A DNA stretch of 45,170 nucleotides. Source: CAZUVM01 sp964623885. Lineage in GTDB: Bacteria; Verrucomicrobiota; Verrucomicrobiia; Limisphaerales; UBA8199. The stretch lies in the NCBI GenBank assembly GCA_964623885.1, contig CAZUVM010000120.1, positions 1 through 45,170 on the forward strand, in the 5' to 3' direction. Numbering within the stretch: the first letter of the stretch is position 1; every line of letters starts with the position of its first letter. A model generated the notes under the pieces. It saw nothing but the letters and a program-made list of their open reading frames with translations, was not told the DNA's origin and did no database searches. This document shows positions 31,868 through 41,480 of this stretch, in pieces. The position numbers and the translations under genes were made by a program.

Positions 31868-32716
31868 ATGAGCTACCAAACTCAGGACCGGCATCGATTC
31901 AAAGGGATCGTCGAATTGGCTGAGTCGTTTGCACCGCGTCCTGGCACTAGCCACGTCTTATTCGATTTCGACGGCACGCTTTCTCTGCTGCGTGAAGGCT
32001 GGCCGGAGATAATGGTGCCCATGTTCGCCGAAATGCTGCCACCCCTGCCGAATGAGGCTGAAGGCGCCCGCCGTCAATTGGTGCAAGACGATATCATGCG
32101 CCTCAATGGGAAACAGACGATTTACCAGATGATCCAGCTTTGCGAGCGGATTAAGGAACGTGGCGGGCAGCCGCAAGAACCGCTTTGGTACAAGCAGGAG
32201 TATCTTCGGCGCCTGGACATGCGGATTCGAGGACGAGTTGAAGGTGTTCGTAGGAGCGAGCTTCAGCCGGAGCAATTCTTAGTTTTCGGCGCGCGTCAAA
32301 TCCTGGAGGAACTGAAGCGGCGCGGGCTTGAGCTCTATCTGGCCAGCGGCACCGATGAGCCGTTCGTTAAAGACGAAGCCGCGCTCCTGGGCATCGACCA
32401 CTATTTTGGCGAGCGCATATACGGCGCCGTCGACGATTACAAATCATTTTCCAAGAAGCTGGTTATCAATCGCATTCTGCAAGAAAACCACATCTCGGGC
32501 TCGGAACTGCTCACTTTTGGAGACGGTTACGTCGAGATTGAGAACACCCGTGAGATCGGCGGGCTGGCAGTGGCAGTCGCGAGCGACGAGGCTCACAATG
32601 GTTCGGGACGGATCGACGCGTGGAAACGACAGCGGCTTCTGGGCGTCGGCGCCCAGGTGGTTATCCCTGATTTCCGTGATGCGCTCGCGCTAGTGCAGAT
32701 GATCATGGATCGATGA
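31868..32716 (+). CDS. HAD-superfamily hydrolase, phosphatase type
   Basis: 282 residues, cytosolic. HAD motif I is HVLFDFDGTLSLL (about 29-41) with the two Asp of DFDGT as nucleophile and acid/base; motif II is the Ser/Thr in YLASGTDE (about 157-164); a KSFSKK segment (about 193-198) supplies the motif III Lys; motif IV is LTFGDGYVEIENT (about 216-228). A helical cap lies between motifs I and II. Related to phosphoglycolate/beta-phosphoglucomutase-like phosphatases; it may dephosphorylate a sugar phosphate from the degradation pathway, which is inference from neighbours. It lies 60 bases after the hydrolase and 24 bases before the GH39 gene, so the three may form an operon. Confidence 0.87.
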   Translation: MSYQTQDRHRFKGIVELAESFAPRPGTSHVLFDFDGTLSLLREGWPEIMVPMFAEMLPPLPNEAEGARRQLVQDDIMRLNGKQTIYQMIQLCERIKERGGQPQEPLWYKQEYLRRLDMRIRGRVEGVRRSELQPEQFLVFGARQILEELKRRGLELYLASGTDEPFVKDEAALLGIDHYFGERIYGAVDDYKSFSKKLVINRILQENHISGSELLTFGDGYVEIENTREIGGLAVAVASDEAHNGSGRIDAWKRQRLLGVGAQVVIPDFRDALALVQMIMDR

Positions 32717-32739
32717 GTAGGCACTAAATCCCAACTGAG

Positions 32740-34125
32740 ATGACAACAAAACCCGTAGTCATTGCGGCAATGTGCGTTCTGGCGCTTACGACTCCGGCCC
32801 AAACCCCGGCACAAGTCCAGGTCATCTTCACCAACCGCCTTGGACCGCTGAATATCAGCCAGATGGCTTTGGGACAAGGCGGCTTATCGGATGAACCGAT
32901 GTGGGATAGCCGCGTGGCCGAAGTACGCGCGCTTAAGCCTCGCCTCATTCGTCTCTTCGTTCAGGAGTACTTTGGCCTGCTACCTAAACACGGGTACTAT
33001 AACTTTGCGAGCCTGGACCGTTCGGTCGATACAATCTTGAAAACAGGCGCCGAACCGCTCATTTGCCTCTGCTTCAAGCCGCGCGTGCTTTTCCCCGCAA
33101 TCAATCAGGACATCGTTGAGCCTGTGAATTACGCCGACTGGGAAAAGTTAATCTTCGGTTTGGTTCAGCATTATCAGCAGCGAGGTGCGCGGATCCGCTA
33201 CTGGGAAATCAGCAACGAGCCGGATATTGGCGAGGATGGCGGCTGCCCGTATCGATTCAAACCGGACAGCTACGTCCGCTATTACCAACACACCGCGGCG
33301 CCCATTTTGCGCGCCGATCCCAAAGCGCGCGTCGGCGGCCCTGCACTGGCCTCGGTTCATTCGCCCCTCCTTCCCGCACTGCTGGAGGCCGCCCGCACCA
33401 ATCAGACGCCGCTCAACTTTATCTCCTGGCACAGCTACACCAGCTCTCCCGGCGCAATTCGTAAGACCATCGATTACGCCAAGGACCTGTTGGCAAAATA
33501 TCCCACGCTCAAGCCCGAAACCATTTTGGATGAGTGGAACATGGACCTGACCAACCCGCCATTAGATCCCCGTTTTCAGCCCTGCTACATTGCCGAGGTC
33601 ATCTGGCAGATGAAAGATGCCGGACTGGACTACTCTTGCTATTACCACATCCGCGACTGGTATGTGGACATCGATCAGTTTAAGCCGTTTTTCTCGCCCC
33701 ACGGCGCCGCGTTCATGGCGCGCTGGTGGAACAGGATGCCGCAATTCGATGGTTTGTTCGATTATCAGAACACCATCCGTCCTGCCTATTTCGCATTCAA
33801 GCTCCTCTCCCGCCTGCAGGGCGAGCGATTGCTCTTGAGTTCAGCTCACGCTGCAATTCATGGCTTCGCCGCCCACGACGAGCAGATGCGGATGGATAAC
33901 CTGGTACTGTGGAGCTTCTCGGGTGAGACCGTTCCAGTTGAAATCTCGCTACTAGGCCTCACTGGGAATCGGCGCAGCCGTCACGTCATTCTCGATGCGC
34001 AAAACGCCAGCGATGATGAAAACGCCCGCCTCCGCCCCAAGCCGTTCGCAACCGTACCCAAAGGCGATTTCCACTTCCAAGTCACTTTCGAACCCTACGC
34101 TGTCCACTATTGGTCCTTTGAATAG
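32740..34125 (+). CDS. GH39-type beta-xylosidase/glycosidase
   Basis: 461 residues, secreted (signal peptide VVIAAMCVLALTTPAQTPAQ). The barrel has clan GH-A signatures: acid/base E160 in RYWEISNEPDIGEDG and nucleophile E265 in PETILDEWNMD, the GH39 arrangement. Supporting blocks are RLIRLFVQEYFG, LDRSVDTILKTGAEPLICL, KARVGGPALASVHSP and NFISWHSYTSSPG. The C-terminal beta domain ends VTFEPYAVHYWSFE. GH39 enzymes cleave beta-xylosides or alpha-iduronides, and newer members arabinosides and galactosides, so the sugar is open. ATG 32740 has a weak CTGAG before it. Distance to the upstream HAD gene is 24 bases. Confidence 0.9.
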   Translation: MTTKPVVIAAMCVLALTTPAQTPAQVQVIFTNRLGPLNISQMALGQGGLSDEPMWDSRVAEVRALKPRLIRLFVQEYFGLLPKHGYYNFASLDRSVDTILKTGAEPLICLCFKPRVLFPAINQDIVEPVNYADWEKLIFGLVQHYQQRGARIRYWEISNEPDIGEDGGCPYRFKPDSYVRYYQHTAAPILRADPKARVGGPALASVHSPLLPALLEAARTNQTPLNFISWHSYTSSPGAIRKTIDYAKDLLAKYPTLKPETILDEWNMDLTNPPLDPRFQPCYIAEVIWQMKDAGLDYSCYYHIRDWYVDIDQFKPFFSPHGAAFMARWWNRMPQFDGLFDYQNTIRPAYFAFKLLSRLQGERLLLSSAHAAIHGFAAHDEQMRMDNLVLWSFSGETVPVEISLLGLTGNRRSRHVILDAQNASDDENARLRPKPFATVPKGDFHFQVTFEPYAVHYWSFE

Positions 34126-34216
34126 GCGTTTGGCGTCTGGTGTGGCAGGGGGCCGGGAATAGCCTCGAACGAAGAGAAGTGAATGAAGCTCCCTTAGCTA
34201 ATGCCACTTACAACAC

Positions 34217-35503
34217 CTACTGCCGCTGGTCCTTTGTCGCTCTTTGAGCCGTATCGGCAAGCCAGACTCTCCGTATAGCCTCCTCATCGCCAAGGCCATT
34301 CGGCACTGCCGGACTCGGATCATTGGCAAAGTACCACTGGGTGTCGGGGGACCGCGCCGTGCGGCTGCCCGGCATCTCGAGAAAAGCATTTGTGTCCGTC
34401 TTGCGTACCCAATCCCACGCGTACTGGAGCCAATTGGCTCGATACTCTTTGGTTTGATGAGCAAACCAGGTGATTTCGTCATAACCCCAAACCCAGTTGA
34501 ATTCGCCTTTCGCATTCGGTTCGCCCGGATGCCGGCTGACGCCATAATTATCAAATTCAACCAGGTACGGCAGATGGTCGCAGGTCCAGCCGCTGAAGGT
34601 TTGACCGCCTTTGCTGTGACCGTAAATGCCGTCGGAGAATCCGACTTTCAAAATGGCTTCTTTGGGCTTTTCAGGAGTTTCCATTATGCGCAGTGGGAAG
34701 GCATGAAAATCCAGCAACGGTTGGCCGTTACGCGTCAGCCCACCGCTCGGCACGTGGCCGTTGCACAAGACCATGTGACGGCGCGCGTGCTGGGCGGCGT
34801 AATTTCGAACCAGGGTCAGCAAATGTTCCCAGTGGGCGTTGCCGCGGTCGTTACGATTCATGATTTCGACTTGCCCGAAGTGGATGCCCTCGCAACCGGC
34901 ATCGATGTAAGAAGCCGCCTGGTAATAAAACCAAAGCTGTGTTTCCAGCTTGCTGACATCAGGCACCTGGGCATTGCGGCCCATGGGACGGCGCTGGCCT
35001 TCAGGATAGATGATGTCGTCAAAGCGGAAGTTCCGTTTCTCGACTGGTTGGCCCAGCGCACTGAAAACCCAATCTGGAATCTCGATGTCATTCACCCGCG
35101 GGCTAACGGTTTCGAAGACGCAACCTTCCACAATCATCTCCGGGTCGGCGGCCAACACTTGCGGGATTTGCTCGCGCGCGCGCTGGACATTGGAAAGGAA
35201 ATTATTCTCGGCGCCCCACAAACAAAGCGCCCGGCCGAGATACTTGGCGCCGATGCTCTTCAGCATGCGGATGTTGTCCTTAAGATCACCCCGCCCGTTC
35301 ACCAACCCTTCCACGGTGATCGAGCGCGACAGATAATTCTCCAGCACCTGACGAGAGATCGTGCGGTCGAAATTGTAGCCGCCTGGCCGCGGAGGGGCCG
35401 ATTGAGATCTCGGAGTCGAGGGCTCGGCGGCCGAGCTCACGGCAGCCAGTGCGCAGTAAATGGCCATTATGATAAAGGCGTTCGGTCCAGATCGAGGCTT
35501 CAT
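34217..35503 (-). CDS. Unrecognised secreted protein, candidate glycan-acting enzyme
   Basis: 428 residues from ATG 35503; an alternative in-frame ATG at 35533 would precede the signal peptide by ten residues. Signal peptide NAFIIMAIYCALAAVSSAAE. I cannot name the family. Alternating beta/alpha segments suggest a TIM barrel: KDNIRMLKSIGAKYLGRALC, PEMIVEGCVFETVSP, LETQLWFYYQAASYIDAGCE, GIHFGQVEIMNRND, HMVLCNGHVPSGG, LPYLVEFDNYG, FNWVWGYDEITWFAHQ. Strand-end acids such as the Glu of GQVEIM and of LVEFDNYG could be catalytic. It converges with GH39 and diverges from the GH71/99-like gene over 204 bases. Its setting and architecture suggest a glycosidase or glycan-binding role, but no family motif proves it. 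Confidence 0.72.
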   Translation of the reverse strand: MKPRSGPNAFIIMAIYCALAAVSSAAEPSTPRSQSAPPRPGGYNFDRTISRQVLENYLSRSITVEGLVNGRGDLKDNIRMLKSIGAKYLGRALCLWGAENNFLSNVQRAREQIPQVLAADPEMIVEGCVFETVSPRVNDIEIPDWVFSALGQPVEKRNFRFDDIIYPEGQRRPMGRNAQVPDVSKLETQLWFYYQAASYIDAGCEGIHFGQVEIMNRNDRGNAHWEHLLTLVRNYAAQHARRHMVLCNGHVPSGGLTRNGQPLLDFHAFPLRIMETPEKPKEAILKVGFSDGIYGHSKGGQTFSGWTCDHLPYLVEFDNYGVSRHPGEPNAKGEFNWVWGYDEITWFAHQTKEYRANWLQYAWDWVRKTDTNAFLEMPGSRTARSPDTQWYFANDPSPAVPNGLGDEEAIRRVWLADTAQRATKDQRQ

Positions 35504-35707
35504 AGTTTCGTCGCCGGTTAGGCCAGGCAGCACATGTTCTTTTGTTTATCGATGTGCAAGTTCCGGCCATTGTATCGACGCGCCACTCGGCAGGCCATCC
35601 CCGGTTTTGAGGATGGCACTCGCGGGCGGCGCTGAGTTACTTTCCACGAGTCGTTGCATCCTGAGGCCGCTCATGGACACGAATGTACGAATCCTGAAAG
35701 CCACATT

Positions 35708-37030
35708 ATGAAAGACCTCCTCTCAGCCGCCTGTTCGACACTGACGCTTCTATTGCTTGGCGGTGCTGCGACACTCGGTGCAGAAAGCAAGCACAACACG
35801 ACTTCGCATTATCCCACTTATGAGGGCCGCGTCATGTGCGGTTATCAAGGTTGGTTTCGTGCCGGCGGCGACGGCTCCGGCGAAGGGTGGAGTCACTACA
35901 GTGAACGGGGCCCTCTATCCGCCGCAACGTTGCATCCCGATTTTTGGCCAGACGTCTCGGAATACGAGAAGACCTACCCGACCTCGCTGACAAACCAGGA
36001 TGGATCGGTTGTCCGTGTGTTCAGTTCCTGGGATCAAAGCACGACCGACCTGCATTTTCGCTGGATGCAGCAATACGGAATTGACGGGGCATTTGTGCAG
36101 CGCTTTTTCAGCGGCCTGCGCTCACCCGAGGGCCGCAAAAAGAGCCGCGTGGTCCTCGAGAACGCTGTGCGCGCTTCCCAGAAATACGGGCGCGCGTTTG
36201 CCGTTATGTATGATCTATCCGGTCTGCGCTCGAGAGGTGAAGATTGCTCCGTGCTCATTCAGGACTGGAAGGAGTTGGTGGACGAAGTCAAAGTCACTTC
36301 GCAGCCGACCAACAACTATCTTTATCATCGAGGCAAGCCACTGGTGGTTATCTGGGGCCTTGGGTTTCCTGATCGCGGTTACAACATCCAGAACAGCGGC
36401 ATCGACAAAGTCATCGATTTCCTCAAACACGATGCAGAATACGGCAATTGCTCGGTGATGCTCGGCGTGCCGACCTTTTTCCGCGACCTGAATGTGGATA
36501 CAAACCCAGATCCGTATCTGCATAAACTCATTGAATCTGCCGATGTCGTGATGCCCTGGATGGTGCAGCGGTTTACACCGCTCATGCACCAGTTCGACGT
36601 CCCTCGTTACGAGGAGCAGGTCAAAGCCGACCTGGCCTGGTGCACGTCGCGCGGCTTGGATTATACCCCCTGCGTTTACCCCGGTTTTAGCTGGCATAAC
36701 ATGCACCATCCCAGCAAGGGCGATAACGCCATGATCTTCCCGCTGAATCAGATCCCGAGGCAGAAAGGACGATTTTATTGGAGCCTGATCAGCGCTGCGA
36801 TCGAGGCAAAGGCAAAAATGCTCTATGTGGCGATGTTCGATGAAATGGACGAAGGAACCGCCATTTTCAAATGCGCAAACCAACTCCCGGCCGGGGTGCA
36901 ATTGTGCAGCTATGAGGGCGTGCCCACCGACAATTATCTCTGGTTGACCGGCCAGGCGGGCAAAATGTTGCGCGGGGAAATCCCGTTCTCGAAGCAACAG
37001 CCTGCGCGTTCCAATTCTGAGTCGCGCTAG
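35708..37030 (+). CDS. GH71/GH99-like secreted glycoside hydrolase
   Basis: 440 residues. Signal peptide MKDLLSAACSTLTLLLLGGA..TLGAES. Begins with YEGRVMCGYQGWFRAGGDGS, GWSHYSE and SEYEKTYPTSLT, which I associate with proteins named glycoside hydrolase family 71/99-like; RVFSSWDQSTTDLHFRWMQQ, YGIDGAFVQRFF, KPLVVIWGLGFPDRGYN and AMFDEMDEGTAIFK complete the barrel. The acidic pair in FDEMDEGT resembles the NEW.EGT end of GH99 barrels. GH71 and GH99 act on alpha-1,3-glucan and alpha-mannans; the actual substrate here is unknown. Start ATG 35708 is next to the signal peptide; an upstream in-frame start at 35654 would add repeat-like sequence. Convergent with GH97. Confidence 0.8.
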   Translation: MKDLLSAACSTLTLLLLGGAATLGAESKHNTTSHYPTYEGRVMCGYQGWFRAGGDGSGEGWSHYSERGPLSAATLHPDFWPDVSEYEKTYPTSLTNQDGSVVRVFSSWDQSTTDLHFRWMQQYGIDGAFVQRFFSGLRSPEGRKKSRVVLENAVRASQKYGRAFAVMYDLSGLRSRGEDCSVLIQDWKELVDEVKVTSQPTNNYLYHRGKPLVVIWGLGFPDRGYNIQNSGIDKVIDFLKHDAEYGNCSVMLGVPTFFRDLNVDTNPDPYLHKLIESADVVMPWMVQRFTPLMHQFDVPRYEEQVKADLAWCTSRGLDYTPCVYPGFSWHNMHHPSKGDNAMIFPLNQIPRQKGRFYWSLISAAIEAKAKMLYVAMFDEMDEGTAIFKCANQLPAGVQLCSYEGVPTDNYLWLTGQAGKMLRGEIPFSKQQPARSNSESR

Positions 37031-37063
37031 CCAGAAATAAATTCCGGCAGCCGATCTGAAAGA

Positions 37064-39007
37064 TCATTGGTCGAATCGCAAAATAAAACCGCCACGAGCG
37101 GGCAGTACATGCTTCCATCGAACTGAGTAATCCAGGGTGGAAGCGGCAATTTGCATGTTGGGGTTTTGGCCTTCGAGCAGTGCTATCCGTCGCGGGAAAT
37201 CTTTGAATGGAGAGAGGTCCAAATTGACAGGCAACTTTTCTTTTGTGCCGTTAATGCCCGCGATGAACCAGGACTTGCCTGCGCGGCGGGCAAACACCAC
37301 GACCTTGCCGGGATCTCCCAGCAAGCAGCGTGTTTCATGCCAACGCGCCGGCGCGTCCCGGAAAACTTTTACGGCTTCGGCCGGCAGCGAAGCAAAGAAT
37401 TGCGGCGAGTCGGCGTAATGAACAATTCCAGAGGTGAAAATGAGGGCAGCCGCCAGTTGATGCGCTGCGGTTGTGGTGCGCGCATACCTTTTCGGCGAGC
37501 AAGCGATGGGAGTGAGGTCCATGGGACCGACCGCGTTTCGGGTAAAGGGCAGGACCGTGTCCAATTCCGCGGCGAGTTCGGCATAGCGCGGTTCGTAGAA
37601 ATAAGATTCGCAACCCAGAACAGCTTCGCAGGTTAAAAGATTCGGCCAGGTGCGCTGCCACCCGCGAGGGATGGTGCAACCGTGAAGATTGATTGTGAGT
37701 TTGCGGTCGGCGGCATCGCGAAACAAAGCTTGCTGAGCGGCGATGGCCTCCTGGCGGTCCGAGCACCAGAAATCCACCTTCACCCCCGATACACCCGCGG
37801 CGCTCATCTCATTCAGCTTCGCCTCGCGCGCGTCAGGAGCGTAGAAGTCGCCGGCATAGTTCCAGGCCAGCGGTTTCACACCTTTGCTCCGCGCGTGCTC
37901 GGCAATACCGGTTAATCCGGGTTTCCACCAACCGGCATCGAACAAAGTGTATTCCCAACCCATGTCGGCGGCGAAATCGGTGAATTCATTAAACAGTTTT
38001 GCCGTGGCCGGGCCATCAGGATAAGACCACCAGGCCCAGGAGGCGCGGCCAGGTTTAATCCAGGAGGTGTCGGGGATACGTGATGGTGGCGCGAGATCAG
38101 TAACGAGCGCTTCCAAGGCAATGGCGCCTGCGGTCTTCCCCATGACGAGCACTCGCCAGGGTAAAGTCCAAGGCAAAGCCGAGCGCGGTTCGGGACCATA
38201 CTGGTTCTTACGACGCCTCGTGGCCTCGTCCGCCAATGCAAACGCGATGCGATAAAGTCCATCAGGAGAATCGGGAGCGAGATGGCACGCGCAATAGAAT
38301 TCGTCCGTGCCTGATTCGGTCAACAGGACCCAAGTGTCCGCAGCCGGGACGTGGAATAGCGCAGGAATGGCCCAGCCGACCGCTTTCGCCCGCGAATTGG
38401 GTGGCTGCGTGCCGGGTGAGACGTGGAAATAAAAATCCTCGTAAGCCGGTGTATATTGGCTGGCAGCGTGATAGGGTTGCAGCCAGCCGCGCGCGTTGGC
38501 AGGCAATTTGAAACCTGTTTGCTCGGACTGAATGATGCGCACGCTCGCGTTGGTTTCGGGAAATCGATAACGGAACGCCACGCCTTCGGCGCTGGCAGCC
38601 AACTCAATTTCGAACGGAGCACCACCGGCATTGCGAAATCGAAGGCAGCGGTGGCTGAGGATATGGTCAATGCGAGGTTGAGGGCCAGCGAAAAGCTCAT
38701 AACGTTCCGGGCGATTTTCCGGTTCTGTCGCTGCGACGAAGACCAGTACGCGCTCGAAATCCTGATCGTCGCGGCGCAAGCCGAGGGGCGATTTCAAAAT
38801 TACTCGTTTTCCATCGCGAGATGCCTCGTAACTGAGCTGTCCGGCTTCGAGGGAAACGGCAATCGTGCACTGACCGTCAGGAGATGCAAGGGACCACGAA
38901 TTTACAGCGGCGCCGCCAAACGCAGGCAAAACGAGCGTCAAACTGAGGCACGCAAGCTGAACTCGCCGGTGAGGACGCCGGCGCTCCCAGTAGCGCACAG
39001 ACTTCAT
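37064..39007 (-). CDS. GH97 alpha-galactosidase/alpha-glucosidase
   Basis: 647 residues, secreted (arginine-rich start then LACLSLTLVLPAFGGAA). The N-terminal beta-super-sandwich begins SWSLASPDGQCTIAVSLEAG, LSYEASRDGKRVILKSPLGL, as in SusB-like proteins. The barrel contains PDTSWIKPGRASWAWWSYPD, MGWEYTLFDAGWW, GVSGVKVDFWCSDRQ with Asp412 at the nucleophile position of retaining GH97 members, then LHGCTIPRGWQRTWPNLLTCE and VLPFTRNAVGPMDLTP. The Asp in GVKVDFW suggests the retaining, alpha-galactosidase-type branch; inverting alpha-glucosidases use glutamates elsewhere. ATG 39007 overlaps the upstream GH36 stop as ATGA, so translation is probably coupled. Likely removes alpha-galactosyl side groups together with GH36. 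Confidence 0.93.
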   Translation of the reverse strand: MKSVRYWERRRPHRRVQLACLSLTLVLPAFGGAAVNSWSLASPDGQCTIAVSLEAGQLSYEASRDGKRVILKSPLGLRRDDQDFERVLVFVAATEPENRPERYELFAGPQPRIDHILSHRCLRFRNAGGAPFEIELAASAEGVAFRYRFPETNASVRIIQSEQTGFKLPANARGWLQPYHAASQYTPAYEDFYFHVSPGTQPPNSRAKAVGWAIPALFHVPAADTWVLLTESGTDEFYCACHLAPDSPDGLYRIAFALADEATRRRKNQYGPEPRSALPWTLPWRVLVMGKTAGAIALEALVTDLAPPSRIPDTSWIKPGRASWAWWSYPDGPATAKLFNEFTDFAADMGWEYTLFDAGWWKPGLTGIAEHARSKGVKPLAWNYAGDFYAPDAREAKLNEMSAAGVSGVKVDFWCSDRQEAIAAQQALFRDAADRKLTINLHGCTIPRGWQRTWPNLLTCEAVLGCESYFYEPRYAELAAELDTVLPFTRNAVGPMDLTPIACSPKRYARTTTAAHQLAAALIFTSGIVHYADSPQFFASLPAEAVKVFRDAPARWHETRCLLGDPGKVVVFARRAGKSWFIAGINGTKEKLPVNLDLSPFKDFPRRIALLEGQNPNMQIAASTLDYSVRWKHVLPARGGFILRFDQ

Positions 39008-41148
39008 GAGCCCAGCTCGATGACGCTGGCTTCGAGCCCTTTGGAACAAGACGGCGTGATTCCCTCCTGCATGAGTTGTTCGCCAGTGAATGTCTCTCCT
39101 TCTTGTGGCGCCGCGGCGCGGCCGGGGGCCGGGTTCAATTCGCGGACGGTGTAACGCTTGGCCGGGTCGAGCCCTTGGGGATGTACCGGGCTGTTTTGGC
39201 CGTCTTTTAACTGGAATACAAAAACAACTGCCCGAGCCCGATCAGGCGCCACGAAATTCAGCACGCCGCGGAAATTGTCGTGTGGCGCCTCGAGCCGGTA
39301 GAGATCACCCAGTTGGGTAACGTCGCGGATCCGCTTGTAGGCGGTGATAGCGCCGGCGCAAATCGCTTTGTCCTGCGCAGGCAGCTTGGTGAGGTCGAGA
39401 TCCATCCCGAATCGGGCACTCATCGCCACGCTGCAGGCGAAATGCATTGGACGCTTGCCCCAGTGCGTGACGTGGCTGGCGAGAGCCATGCACGGGAAGA
39501 AGTAGGAGTAATCCCATTGCATGTGGACGCGGGCGACCGGATCGGTGTTGTCGCTCGGCCAGAATTCGTGGAAGTACTTGAGCGCGCCATAATCCGCGCG
39601 TCCACCGCCGCCGGAGCAAAGCATCAGTTCGGTATTGGGAAAGGCTTTGACCGTTTTGTCCATGAGCGCGTAGAGCGCCTGGACGTAATCGATCCAAAGC
39701 TCATCCTGGTTCCCCGGCCCGAGATAGGAGGAACCCGGCTGGGTGAGATAACGGTTGCAGTCCCACTTGGCGTAGGTGATATCCGGCACGCTAAGGATGC
39801 TCTTGATCGTTTGCCACTCGAAGTCCTGCACTTCAGGGCGGGTGAGATCGAGCACGAGCTGATGGCGTTGTAATTCCAGCTCCCGCTTCGGCTGGCGGAT
39901 GACCCAATCGGGGTGCTGCTCGAATAATTCGCTGCGTGGATTGACCATCTCCGGCTCCATCCAAATGCCAAATTGGATTCCCTGCTTGACCGCCGCAGCT
40001 GCGAGTGGCGCGAGCCCATCTGGCAAGCGCTTGCGATTGGGTTGCCAATCTCCAAGGCCGGCGAGGTCGTTCGTCCGCGGGTACTTGTTGCCGAACCAGC
40101 CATCATCCAGGAGAAACAATTCCGTCCCGATTTCCTTGGCCGGTTGGAACAGTGCAGCAATGCGGTCGAAATCAAAATCGAACCCGGTCGCTTCCCAGTT
40201 ATTCAGAAGTACAGTTCTCGGTTTGTGGCCGTCGCGCATGCCGAAATCGCGAGCCCAGGCGTGGAATTTGCGGCTCATGTCGCCCAGGCCATGACTGCTC
40301 CAGGCCCAGATCATCTTCGGCGTCGTGAATGTTTCGTTCGGTTTCAAACGATAGTCAGATTCGAATGGGTTTACGCCGCAGAGTGCGCGGATGCCGCGGC
40401 CATTGTTATCGAAAGCGCATTGGAAACTGCCCGACCACGCAAGCGATCCGGCCAGCACCATGCCCTCGGTTTCTGATGCTTTGCCGTCGAGTGAAAGGAC
40501 AAAATTGGGATTCTGGAATTGACTGGCCCGGACGCCAATTTTCGAATCAAGAACTTTAATTCCGGGCGTGATTTGCTCGGTGATCGGGGCAAGCATTTCC
40601 TTGGCCCAATCGCCGAAGAAGTGCGTCAGATACGCGTTCGTGGACAACAGGAGCGCCGACGATGCCATGCGGTGAAGAGTCACCGGTCCAGGTTCCTGGT
40701 GTTGAATTTCCGTCCATTGTTCGAGCACATCGTTGTTGCGATACGCCCGAAAGCAGAGGGTAACCTCGAATGGATAGGAAGGGTCATGGAGATGCACGCG
40801 CGTCACTTCGATATCGGCCGATTCGTTGGTTCGCACCAGGCCGTCGTAGATCAACGCAGTGGAAGTGTTGCCGTCGGCATGAACTGCCTCGAGCGCCGGC
40901 TCCCAAATGTATCCGTCGCCAGCCTGCGGGTAGCATTCGTCATCGCGCTGAAGCTTCGATTTTGCCCTATCGCTTCCCAGCGGGCGCTGGTAAAGGCGCC
41001 CGCCCTCTCCCACCTGGAAGTTGAGCGTTAAGCTCTTCGTCTGCACGGTCAGATTAGGAGAACTGGGCGCCGCGTTTGCCGCGACAAGGGCAGCAGAGGT
41101 GGAGATTAAAACCGCCAGTGCCAGTCGGCGGAGCGATTCAAGCATCAT
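39004..41148 (-). CDS. GH36 alpha-galactosidase
   Basis: 714 residues, with a signal peptide (LALAVLISTSAALVAANAA). N-terminal beta-sandwich up to about 290 (DGYIWEPALEAVHADGNTST, CFRAYRNNDVLEQWTEIQHQ), then the barrel: RTVLLNNWEATGFDFD, LFLLDDGWFGNKYPRTNDLAG, GLGDWQPNRKRLPDGL, FGIWMEPEMVNPRSELFEQH, nucleophile Asp463 in YAKWDCNR and acid/base Asp533 in FWPSDNTD. These are the textbook GH36 landmarks; the enzyme hydrolyses alpha-1,6-galactosyl residues of oligosaccharides or galactomannan-like polymers with retention. It is exported, unlike many cytosolic GH36 enzymes. Start ATG 41148 (or the adjacent ATG 41145) opens on the signal peptide. It overlaps GH97 by four bases. Confidence 0.94.
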   Translation of the reverse strand: MMLESLRRLALAVLISTSAALVAANAAPSSPNLTVQTKSLTLNFQVGEGGRLYQRPLGSDRAKSKLQRDDECYPQAGDGYIWEPALEAVHADGNTSTALIYDGLVRTNESADIEVTRVHLHDPSYPFEVTLCFRAYRNNDVLEQWTEIQHQEPGPVTLHRMASSALLLSTNAYLTHFFGDWAKEMLAPITEQITPGIKVLDSKIGVRASQFQNPNFVLSLDGKASETEGMVLAGSLAWSGSFQCAFDNNGRGIRALCGVNPFESDYRLKPNETFTTPKMIWAWSSHGLGDMSRKFHAWARDFGMRDGHKPRTVLLNNWEATGFDFDFDRIAALFQPAKEIGTELFLLDDGWFGNKYPRTNDLAGLGDWQPNRKRLPDGLAPLAAAAVKQGIQFGIWMEPEMVNPRSELFEQHPDWVIRQPKRELELQRHQLVLDLTRPEVQDFEWQTIKSILSVPDITYAKWDCNRYLTQPGSSYLGPGNQDELWIDYVQALYALMDKTVKAFPNTELMLCSGGGGRADYGALKYFHEFWPSDNTDPVARVHMQWDYSYFFPCMALASHVTHWGKRPMHFACSVAMSARFGMDLDLTKLPAQDKAICAGAITAYKRIRDVTQLGDLYRLEAPHDNFRGVLNFVAPDRARAVVFVFQLKDGQNSPVHPQGLDPAKRYTVRELNPAPGRAAAPQEGETFTGEQLMQEGITPSCSKGLEASVIELGS

Positions 41149-41253
41149 AAGGGGATCAGATTGGATTTCGGGCGCGTGTTTGCAGTACCACCTCACTCGT
41201 CGCGTCTAGCAAAGCGCGATTGCCTGATTCGGAGCCGAGCAAGCGGCGAGAAT

Positions 41254-41330
<77 letters not shown>

Positions 41331-41480
41331 ATCGTAGATGCGGATTACATAATGCCTCAAATCCCCAAGGGCGCAAGCGCCTAATTTAACTTCTGGCGCA
41401 TAGCACCCGATTCATTCGACTGTAAGAGTGCCTCGTCGTGGCAAGGCAGTAGCCTTACAAATCCGACTCCTCTTAGAGGC

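Noticed and set aside
34244..35521. 425-residue open frame on the + strand
   Set aside because: Antisense to the secreted protein at 34217-35503, which has a signal peptide and protein-like strand/helix alternation; the + frame has neither.
41365..41385. GGCGC/GCGCC hairpin as terminator after GH42
   Set aside because: Only five base pairs with a two-base loop and no T-run on the relevant strand.
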